A stretch of DNA of 5,831 nt from Betaproteobacteria bacterium (GTDB lineage: Bacteria; Pseudomonadota; Gammaproteobacteria; Burkholderiales; SG8-39). Location: contig VBCT01000016.1 in assembly GCA_005882235.1 (NCBI GenBank), forward strand, positions 1-5,831, written 5' to 3'. The position numbers and the translations under genes were made by a program. A model generated the notes under the pieces. It worked only from the letters and a program-made list of their open reading frames with translations, had not been told where the DNA came from and searched no databases. How positions within the stretch are numbered: the stretch's first letter is position 1; each line of letters begins with the position of its first letter. Below are positions 1 to 5,642 of the stretch, one piece after another.

Positions 1-2122
1 TTTGAACCTCCTCGGCGCTGCGACGAAGGACATGGAGATCGGGACCGAAAATGCGCACCACGATCGATTCGCCCGCGCCCGTGAGAACCTCCTTGATCCG
101 TTCCCGCAGATACGTCTGCACATCGCGGTACAGGCCGGGGTAGCCGGCGACCACGGACTCGATGCTCGCGTGCGTCTTGTCATAGTCGACCCGGGGGTCG
201 ACGCTGATCCAGTTCTCGGTGAAGTTCACGTTGTGCGGCTCGTCCCCCCCGATCGCGCGGCCGATATGGGCGCCGAAGTTCCGGACACCGGGAACAGAGC
301 GCAGCTCGCGGCTCGCCGCCTGCGTGATCCGGACGGTTTCTGGATGCGAGGTGCCTTCCGGCGGCACCCAATGCATCAGGAAGTCCCTCTCCTTGAACGC
401 GGGAAGCAGCCCCTGGCCAAGGAACGGCCAGATCGCGACGCCGGCAGCGACCAGCACGGCCGCGCCGCCGAGCGCGCCGCGCGGCGCCCGCAGGGCGCGC
501 GCGAGCAGGCCAACGTAGATCCGCTTTAGCCAAGGCACGAGAGGCGACTCGCGGCGCTCGATGGCCGCATTGTTGAGCAGCAGCAGGCAGAGCGCCGGGG
601 TGACCGTCAGCGCGACGGCCATCGAGGCCAGCATCGCCAGGATGAATGCCAGCGCGAGGGGCTCGAAGAACGAGCCGCCCAGCCCTCCCATGAAGAACAC
701 CGGCGTCACCGCCAGCGCGATGATCAGGGTCGCCTGCCAGATCGCCGGACGCACCTCAAGCGAAGCCTCGAGGACGATGCGCGCAGTGGATTTGTCGCTG
801 CCCGCCTTGCGCTGCTCGCGCAGCCGCCGCACGATGTTTTCGACATCGATGATGGCATCATCCACTACCGAGCCGAGCGCAACCACGAAGCCGGCCAGCA
901 CCATGGTGTTGATCGTGGCACCCATGAAGTACAGCGCCAGCCCGGCCGCCACGAGCGACAGCGGCATTGCGATGACACTGATCAGCGCCACCCGCCATTC
1001 GTAGAGGAACGCGCCGAGGACCAGCAAGACCAGGATCGAGCCGATGATGATCGACACGACCAGGTTATGGACCGACATCTCGATGAAGGTCGCTGGGCGG
1101 AAAATGGTGGAGTCGATGTCCACCCCCGGAAGCCCCGGCCGCAGATCGGCCAGCACTTTTTCCACGCCGCGCGTCACGTCGAGCGTGTTGGCCCAAGGCA
1201 GCTTCTCGACGATCATCATCAGACCGGGACCGTCGTTGATGACCGCGTCGCCGACCATGGGCCAGGTGTCGTAGGTGACGTTGGCGACATCGCGCAGCCG
1301 TGGCGGGTCGGTCCGCCGCTTGTTCTTCACGGCGACCGGCACGTCGGCCAGGTGCTCGGGCGTGAACACCGGGGAATCGAAATGGATCACGAGCCTCTGG
1401 TTGGGCGTGTCCAGCATGCCGTCGACCCGGGTCTTGGCGGCCGCGGTGTACCGCAGCAGGCCGAAGTCGAGGGCGTTCGAGGTGGTCTCCATGACTTCGT
1501 CCAGCGTGACGTCGTGGGCGCGCATCAGCGCCGGGTCGACCTGCACCTGCAGCGACTTTATGCGGTCGCCCCACATCGGCACGTTCGCCACGCCGGGGAC
1601 GGACATCAGGCGGAACTTGATCGTCCAGTACGCGATCATCGACAGGTCCATCATGTCGAAGGTCTTCGACGTGAGTCCGATCTTCATGACGCGGCTGGTC
1701 GATGAAAGCGGCTGCAGCATCACCGGCATGCCGGAGGACTGCGGCAGCTCGGCGATGGCGATTTTGATGCGCTCCTGCACGCGCTGCCGGGCGACCAGGA
1801 GGTCGGTGCCCGGCTTGAAAAGCATCACCACCTGCGACAGCGCGCCGCCCGAAGAGGAGCGGATGACGTCGATGCCCGGGACGCCGCGCAGCGAGTCTTC
1901 CATGGGGATGGTGATCAGCTCCTCCACCTCGGTGGAGGTCATGCCCGGTCCTTCGGTCTGGATCTCGATCTTCGGCGGCGCAAACTCCGGGAACACGTCT
2001 ACCGGCATCTTGCGCAGCTGCTGCGAGCCGAAAGCGAGCAGCGCGGCCGCCGCGGCGACGACTAGGAAGCGGAATTGAAGACTGGAGCCGATGATCCAGC
2101 GAAACACGCCGGAATTAGACAT
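1..2122 (-). CDS. RND-family efflux permease, CusA/CzcA-like, C-terminus beyond left edge
   Basis: Inner-membrane proton-driven pump of the RND superfamily; the family works as a trimer with a periplasmic adaptor and an outer-membrane channel. I translated 707 uninterrupted codons from the ATG at 2122; family members are about 1,040 residues, so roughly the last third is missing. TM1 lies at about 16-33. The periplasmic porter domain opens with DVFPEFAPPKIEIQTE (42-57), typical of the heavy-metal (HME) branch. TM2-TM4 span about 352-427, TM5-TM6 about 460-517, TM7 about 549-568. TM4 carries the proton-relay region VVDDAIIDVEN (419-429), with Asp421, Asp422, Asp426 and Glu428. By-eye alignment to CusA puts His584, Phe634 and Glu678 where CusA has its three copper-binding methionines, so the substrate cannot be assigned. 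The start is fixed by the lack of any upstream ATG or GTG before an in-frame stop; the only AGGTG is 14 nt away, a weak ribosome site. No adaptor gene precedes it; partners may lie off the left edge. Confidence 0.93.
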   Translation of the reverse strand, partial: MSNSGVFRWIIGSSLQFRFLVVAAAAALLAFGSQQLRKMPVDVFPEFAPPKIEIQTEGPGMTSTEVEELITIPMEDSLRGVPGIDVIRSSSGGALSQVVMLFKPGTDLLVARQRVQERIKIAIAELPQSSGMPVMLQPLSSTSRVMKIGLTSKTFDMMDLSMIAYWTIKFRLMSVPGVANVPMWGDRIKSLQVQVDPALMRAHDVTLDEVMETTSNALDFGLLRYTAAAKTRVDGMLDTPNQRLVIHFDSPVFTPEHLADVPVAVKNKRRTDPPRLRDVANVTYDTWPMVGDAVINDGPGLMMIVEKLPWANTLDVTRGVEKVLADLRPGLPGVDIDSTIFRPATFIEMSVHNLVVSIIIGSILVLLVLGAFLYEWRVALISVIAMPLSLVAAGLALYFMGATINTMVLAGFVVALGSVVDDAIIDVENIVRRLREQRKAGSDKSTARIVLEASLEVRPAIWQATLIIALAVTPVFFMGGLGGSFFEPLALAFILAMLASMAVALTVTPALCLLLLNNAAIERRESPLVPWLKRIYVGLLARALRAPRGALGGAAVLVAAGVAIWPFLGQGLLPAFKERDFLMHWVPPEGTSHPETVRITQAASRELRSVPGVRNFGAHIGRAIGGDEPHNVNFTENWISVDPRVDYDKTHASIESVVAGYPGLYRDVQTYLRERIKEVLTGAGESIVVRIFGPDLHVLRRSAEEVQ

Positions 2123-2248
2123 CGACCAGTGGGGACACCTGTCGTGCGTGAAAGGTTGGTCGTCATGAACCGTTCGGAGCAGGCCATTTGGATCACGCGG
2201 CCGGGTACGTAGAACCCTGTAGCAGAAATACTAGTAGTTCGCCCCATT

Positions 2249-2263
2249 GCGCCCTGCGGGCGC
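2249..2263. repeat. Short GC hairpin after the lipoprotein gene
   Basis: A perfect inverted repeat, GCGCCC-TGC-GGGCGC, begins 15 nt beyond the lipoprotein stop codon inside the 156-bp gap before the RND gene. It could stall or protect the 3' end of the regulator-lipoprotein transcript. Neither strand has a T-run after it, so it is not a convincing intrinsic terminator. In GC-rich DNA a 6-bp stem can arise by chance. The remainder of the gap (2123-2278) shows no open frame I can support and no clear -35/-10 pair. Confidence 0.3.
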
Positions 2264-2278
2264 TCCGAGACCGCTATT

Positions 2279-2776
2279 TCAGCGCTTGTCGCGCGAAGCG
2301 ACGCCGCGGCGCTCCAGCATGAAGACCTCGCGCACGACCTGATCTGAAGAGAGTTGCACGTGGAGCGTCAGCGGCCGCTGGAAACCTTCGAGCTGGTATT
2401 CCCATACTTCGCCCTCTTTGCCGGGCAGGCGATAGCTGCGGTGCGGCGGCCCCAGTGCATCGCGCACATCCTCGGCGCGCGAGACGCCGGGCAGCAGCTT
2501 GGCGATATTCACATCGTTGAGGCGCTGCTCGAGGGAAATCAGCCGGCCGTCCGGAGCGATGCGCGCGGCGTAGTTGCCGCGGCCGTAGGCGCGGTTGGGA
2601 ATCTCGCGCCAGTACCACAGCACGGTCTCGCCGTCGGCGCGTCGCCGGGTCTCGACCGGCTCCCCCATCACCGCCCTAACGTCGTCTTCCGTCGCCCTAC
2701 CCGGAGCAAGGGTGGAACCGCCCGAGCAGCCAATGAGGAGTGCCGCTGTAAGAGGTCCAAGCGGGCCAAAACGCAT
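2279..2776 (-). CDS. Lipoprotein with two tandem BamE/SmpA-like repeats
   Basis: Probable exported lipoprotein of 165 residues, related to the SmpA/OmlA (BamE) family, whose founding member is an accessory lipoprotein of the outer-membrane beta-barrel assembly machine. A short hydrophobic signal (residues 5-16) ends in the lipobox LIGC, giving Cys17 as the lipidated residue. Two similar halves follow. The first runs about 27-83 (EDDVRAVMGEP, then LWYW, then YAARIAPDGRLISLEQ). The second runs about 98-155 (AEDVRDALGPP, then VWEYQ, then LTLHVQLSSDQVVREVFML). BamE has a single such unit in about 110 residues, so this is a duplicated form and probably not BamE itself. The ATG at 2776 is set by an in-frame TGA three codons upstream; its ribosome site is poor. 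It starts 33 bp after the response-regulator stop, so the two are likely co-transcribed. Family assignment is by pattern and has not been searched. Confidence 0.75.
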   Translation of the reverse strand: MRFGPLGPLTAALLIGCSGGSTLAPGRATEDDVRAVMGEPVETRRRADGETVLWYWREIPNRAYGRGNYAARIAPDGRLISLEQRLNDVNIAKLLPGVSRAEDVRDALGPPHRSYRLPGKEGEVWEYQLEGFQRPLTLHVQLSSDQVVREVFMLERRGVASRDKR

Positions 2777-2809
2777 GCGCCATCATGGTCGGACGGCCAC
2801 CCGGCGCGG

Positions 2810-3631
2810 TCAAGTTGCGGAAAGCGTCGCGTCGTTGATGGCGAAGGCAGTGAGGGCGGCAGTGTTGTGCAGGTCGAGCTTCTTCATGACATTCGCGCGG
2901 TGCTTCTCGACCGTCTTTACGCTCAGGGAGAGGCAGCCGGCGATTTCACGGTTGCGCCGTCCTGCAGCGATCAGTTTGAGAACCTCCCTTTCACGTGGCG
3001 TGAGCACATCGGACGGCGAACCGGCGCCGGCCCGCCCGGTGTCCGCGCTGAGGTAGCCGGTGACGACGCGCTCGGCCACCGCGGGGCTGACGAATTTCTT
3101 GCCCTGCGCGACGCTGTGGATGGCAAGCATGAGCTCGGCCGCGCTGGCGTCTTTCACTACGTAGCCCCACGCCCCCGCCTTCAGGGAGGCACGGACGTGT
3201 TCTTCCGTCTTGTGCCTGGTAAGCACCAGGATGCGGGTCGGCACCGCGCGGTGCACCAGCTCGCGGATCGCGCTCAGACCGTCCATCTGCGGCATGGTCA
3301 GTTCCATCACCGCGAGGTCCGGCTTGAGCGCAACCGCCAGGCGCACCGCGTCGCGCCCATTGTCCACGGCGGCGACGACTTCGATGCTGCCGTCGCTCAG
3401 CAGCAGGGCGCGCACCCCTTCGCGCATGATCGCGTGATCGTCGGCGATCAGCACGCGGTACTTCATGCCCTGGTTGCGCGACAGCATGTGGGCAACCTGC
3501 TGCTCGGCGGTAGCGAGCATGGCTATGGCGTACGCCAGGGGATAATCGCCGAACGCCTCTGGTATGAAAGAGACGATGAAGAGCGCGCCCGCCACTGCGC
3601 CAATCCCGAAAACCACACATGCCCTGACCAT
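2810..3631 (-). CDS. NarL/LuxR-type response regulator lacking the phosphoacceptor Asp, with hydrophobic N-terminal extension
   Basis: DNA-binding regulator of 273 residues. The receiver domain covers about 56-175: it starts MKYRVLIADDH with the acidic pair Asp64/Asp65, and keeps Thr138 and Lys160. The phosphoacceptor position, normally Asp in the motif before MPxMDG, is Glu110 (VMELTMPQMDG, codon GAA). A LuxR-type helix-turn-helix covers about 208-266 (LTPREREVLKLIAAG; recognition region SVKTVEKHRANVMKKL). NarL-family proteins normally begin at the position of Met56 (coordinate 3466). Here the frame stays open upstream for 55 codons encoding a hydrophobic stretch at 6-25 and a weaker one at about 30-41. 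I chose the ATG at 3631 because it has AGGGG six bases upstream, whereas Met38 has no site and Met56 only a poorly spaced AGGG. Asp-to-Glu can mimic phosphorylation in some regulators, but not all. No partner histidine kinase is in the window. It probably forms an operon with the lipoprotein. Confidence 0.9.
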   Translation of the reverse strand: MVRACVVFGIGAVAGALFIVSFIPEAFGDYPLAYAIAMLATAEQQVAHMLSRNQGMKYRVLIADDHAIMREGVRALLLSDGSIEVVAAVDNGRDAVRLAVALKPDLAVMELTMPQMDGLSAIRELVHRAVPTRILVLTRHKTEEHVRASLKAGAWGYVVKDASAAELMLAIHSVAQGKKFVSPAVAERVVTGYLSADTGRAGAGSPSDVLTPREREVLKLIAAGRRNREIAGCLSLSVKTVEKHRANVMKKLDLHNTAALTAFAINDATLSAT

Positions 3632-3637
3632 TACACG

Positions 3638-3642
3638 CCCCT
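3638..3642 (-). promoter_or_regulatory. Ribosome-binding site AGGGG for the long form of the response regulator
   Basis: On the minus strand AGGGG is separated by six bases (CGTGTA) from the ATG at 3631. This is the best-placed Shine-Dalgarno match at any candidate start of this gene, and it decides in favour of the form with the hydrophobic N-terminal extension. Confidence 0.55.
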
Positions 3643-3669
3643 GTCGTGCTTTGGAGACAGTCTAGTACC

Positions 3670-3690
3670 TTTTACCCCGGGCAGGTAAAA
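3670..3690. promoter_or_regulatory. Inverted repeat upstream of the response regulator, candidate operator
   Basis: Perfect 7-bp arms TTTTACC and GGTAAAA flank a 7-bp centre containing CCCGGG. The repeat lies 39-59 bp upstream of the regulator start and 13 bp after the methyltransferase stop, in a 71-bp gap. Its outer ends read T-run then A-run, the reverse of an intrinsic terminator, so a dyad operator fits better. Autoregulation by the adjacent LuxR-type protein is an inference from position. A possible -10 element TAGACT lies just downstream on the minus strand, but no good -35 partner is visible. Confidence 0.4.
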
Positions 3691-3702
3691 CAGATAAAGG
3701 CG

Positions 3703-4134
3703 CTAGAACAAATAGGGAACCAGCCGCTTGGTGCCCTTCGCATAGTTTCGATACCCCGGGTAGCGGTCCATGAGAAGCCGTTCCTCCGCGAAGACGCGGA
3801 TCACTGCCCCGATCAGCAGCAGCACCCCGGCAGCAAACGGCATGAGCGCGAAATTGGCCAGGACTCCCGCCCAGCAGAACACGCATGCGGCCGTATAGAT
3901 CGGATGCCGGATGAAGCGATAGGGGCCGGTTGTGACGAGGTCACCGCCGGCAACGTCCGCGGCAGGATGGAAACTGCGCCGACCCAAGGCGAGGCGCGCC
4001 CATACCACGAGGGCGACAGCGGCCACCTGGACCGCGACAACGATTGGCGAGCGGGAGAAGAGCACGTGCATGAAGACGAGGCCGACGAGCGCGGTCACCA
4101 TGAGCAGAAACCCGACAAGCGAGGCAATCCTCAT
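3703..4134 (-). CDS. ICMT/PEMT-family membrane methyltransferase
   Basis: Integral membrane protein of 143 residues in the isoprenylcysteine carboxyl methyltransferase / phospholipid methyltransferase family, which uses S-adenosylmethionine. The family signature is clear: GPYRFIRHPIY (70-80), followed by EERLL (117-121) and the terminal motif YPGYRNYAKGTKRLVPYLF (125-143). These form the cofactor-binding part in characterised members. Four hydrophobic segments lie at about 4-24, 30-50, 78-97 and 98-114. Bacterial members rarely have known substrates; an isoprenylated protein is not expected, so a lipid or other small acceptor is more likely (inference). The ATG at 4134 has AAGGTGG directly upstream and overlaps the stop of the preceding small gene as ATGA; a GTG at 4155 would add seven residues but lacks that site. 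Translational coupling to the small gene is likely. Confidence 0.87.
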   Translation of the reverse strand: MRIASLVGFLLMVTALVGLVFMHVLFSRSPIVVAVQVAAVALVVWARLALGRRSFHPAADVAGGDLVTTGPYRFIRHPIYTAACVFCWAGVLANFALMPFAAGVLLLIGAVIRVFAEERLLMDRYPGYRNYAKGTKRLVPYLF

Positions 4135-4301
4135 ACCACCTTGTCCGCTAGCCACGCGACCCCATACGCCAGCGCAATCGCTAGAATGAAGATGCAGATG
4201 CTTCGCGTGATCCCCTTGGGAATGTCGTTGTCGTCGGCCCAGCGCTTGAGGTAATAGCTGGCAACGAAGAACGCGATGGTGGAGATGACGATGCTCAACA
4301 C
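4131..4301 (-). CDS. Small two-helix membrane protein, unknown function
   Basis: A 56-residue frame starting at GTG. It encodes a hydrophobic helix at 2-17 (LSIVISTIAFFVASYY), a charged loop at about 18-35 (KRWADDNDIPKGITR), and a second helix at about 36-52 (SICIFILAIALAYGVAW), ending ADKVV. The pattern predicts a helical hairpin in the inner membrane. Support comes from the clean alternation of hydrophobic and charged segments and from the 4-bp ATGA overlap with the methyltransferase start. The in-frame TAA five codons before the GTG limits the start to GTG 4301 or TTG 4298. The only strong ribosome-site match, GGAGGT, is about 19 nt upstream, too far for normal use. The protein resembles uncharacterised small proteins I recall from Burkholderiales, but I cannot name a family. 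Function is unknown; membership of the methyltransferase operon is well supported. Confidence 0.75.
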   Translation of the reverse strand: MLSIVISTIAFFVASYYLKRWADDNDIPKGITRSICIFILAIALAYGVAWLADKVV

Positions 4302-4355
4302 TGGGGCGGTAGTTTAGTTGACCTCCACTTTGCGGCTGTTGCGCCTCTAAGGCCC
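4302..4355. promoter_or_regulatory. Divergent intergenic region between the minus operon and dctA
   Basis: This 54-bp gap must hold at least part of the promoters for both directions, or they extend into the neighbouring genes. On the plus strand TTGACC at 4318-4323 resembles a -35 box, but there is no matching -10 at 16-18 bp. On the minus strand TAAACT about 11 bp before the GTG resembles a -10 box, again without a clear -35. No palindromic operator or sigma-54 GG/GC pair is obvious. Confidence 0.35.
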
Positions 4356-5642
4356 ATGGCCGAGCGGCGCCGGCGCTGGTATTCGATCCTGTACGTGCAG
4401 GTGCTGGTGGCGATCGCGATCGGCGTCGGCATCGGCTACTTCCATCCGCAGGCCGGCGCAGCGCTGAAGCCGCTGGGCGACGCGTTCATCCAGCTCATCA
4501 AGATGATGATCGGCCCGGTCATTTTCTGCACCGTGGTGCACGGCATCGCCTCGATGCGGGACATGGCGAAGGTCGGCCGCGTCGGCGTCAAGGCGCTGGT
4601 GTATTTCGAGGTTGTTTCGACGCTGGCCCTCGCCATCGGCCTGATCGTGGGCGAGGTGGCGAAGCCCGGCGCCGGGTTCAACATCGACCCGGCGACGCTC
4701 GACCCCAAGGCGGTGTCGGGCTACGTCACGCGCGCGAAGGAGGAAGGCATCGTCCATCACCTCCTCGCCATCATCCCTAACACCTTCGTCGACGCCTTCG
4801 CCAGGGGCGACCTGCTGCAGATCCTGCTCATCTCGGTGCTCACCGGGTTCGCCGTCGCGCGCATGGGAACCGCCGGCGAGAAGGTGGCCGCCGCGATCGA
4901 GACCATGGGACAGGTGTTCTTCCGCATGATCGGCATCATCGTGCGCGCGGCGCCGATCGGCGCGCTCGGCGCGATGGCGTTCACGGTGGGCGCCTACGGC
5001 ATCGGCTCGCTCATCAACCTCGGCGAGCTGATCCTCACGTTCTACGTCACCTCGATCCTGTTCGTGCTGGTGGCGCTCGGCACTATCGCGCGGCTGGCCG
5101 GCTTCTCGATCCTGCGCTTCATCGCGTACATCAGGGACGAGCTGCTGATCGTGCTCGGCACCAGCTCGTCGGAGACGGTGCTGCCGCACATGATGCTGAA
5201 GATGGAGCGCGCCGGCGCCTCGCGCTCGGTCGTGGGGCTGGTGATCCCGATGGGCTACAGCTTCAATCTCGACGGCACCAATATCTACATGACGCTGGCT
5301 TCGCTGTTCCTCGCGCAAGCCACCAATACGCAGCTCGGCCTCGGCCAGGAGCTGACCCTGCTCGCCATCGCCATGCTGACCTCGAAGGGAGCATCGGGGG
5401 TCACCGGCGCCGGCTTCGTCACCCTCGCGGCGACGCTTTCCATCGTGCCGGACATCCCGATCCAGTCCCTCGCGCTGCTGGTGGGTATCGACAAGTTCAT
5501 GAGCGAATGCCGCGCGCTGACCAATCTGGTCGGCAACGGCGTGGCGACGCTGGTCATCAGCCGCTGGGAGCGCGAGCTCGATCTGCCGCGGCTGCAGGAG
5601 GTGATGGAGCGCCCGATCGAGATCGACCGAGTCACCGCATGA
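4356..5642 (+). CDS. dctA: C4-dicarboxylate transport protein DctA
   Basis: Inner-membrane secondary carrier of the dicarboxylate/amino acid:cation symporter (DAACS) family, importing succinate, fumarate, malate and related acids with cations. The 428 residues match the length of Escherichia coli DctA and align along the whole protein. Recognisable parts are LGDAFIQLIKMMIGPVIFCT near the N-terminus, PGAGFNIDPATLD (about 107-119), hairpin 1 with GTSSSET (268-274), the NLDGT motif (304-308), hairpin 2 with SKGASGVTGAGF (343-354), and SECRALTNLVGNG (383-395). By alignment to GltPh, Ser383 and Arg386 replace Asp394 and match Arg397, the pattern expected for dicarboxylate rather than aspartate. 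The ATG is preceded by TAAGG three bases away. The stop overlaps the next gene by 4 bp. No DctBD two-component genes are present in the window. Confidence 0.96.
   Translation: MAERRRRWYSILYVQVLVAIAIGVGIGYFHPQAGAALKPLGDAFIQLIKMMIGPVIFCTVVHGIASMRDMAKVGRVGVKALVYFEVVSTLALAIGLIVGEVAKPGAGFNIDPATLDPKAVSGYVTRAKEEGIVHHLLAIIPNTFVDAFARGDLLQILLISVLTGFAVARMGTAGEKVAAAIETMGQVFFRMIGIIVRAAPIGALGAMAFTVGAYGIGSLINLGELILTFYVTSILFVLVALGTIARLAGFSILRFIAYIRDELLIVLGTSSSETVLPHMMLKMERAGASRSVVGLVIPMGYSFNLDGTNIYMTLASLFLAQATNTQLGLGQELTLLAIAMLTSKGASGVTGAGFVTLAATLSIVPDIPIQSLALLVGIDKFMSECRALTNLVGNGVATLVISRWERELDLPRLQEVMERPIEIDRVTA

Noticed and set aside
1067..2078. Several plus-strand open frames inside the RND gene
   Set aside because: The minus-strand RND frame is continuous through this region with conserved motifs, so these are shadows.
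2203..2217. GGGT/ACCC inverted repeat with 7-bp spacer before the RND gene
   Set aside because: The arms are only 4 bp, and similarity to the repeat at 3670-3690 is limited to the spacing; chance is likely.
2062..2247. 61-codon minus-strand frame overlapping the RND start
   Set aside because: It is out of frame with the pump, has no coherent hydrophobic or domain pattern, and ends inside the TM1 coding region.
2249..2263. Intrinsic terminator after the lipoprotein gene
   Set aside because: The hairpin is real as sequence but has no following T-run on either strand, so I list it only as a repeat.
2354..3688. Open frame of 444 codons on the plus strand across the lipoprotein and regulator
   Set aside because: It runs antisense to two genes with clear domains and its translation shows no family motif.
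4134..4155. GTG start at 4155 for the methyltransferase
   Set aside because: The ATG at 4134 has a better ribosome site and a typical ATGA overlap; the extra seven residues add no recognisable feature.
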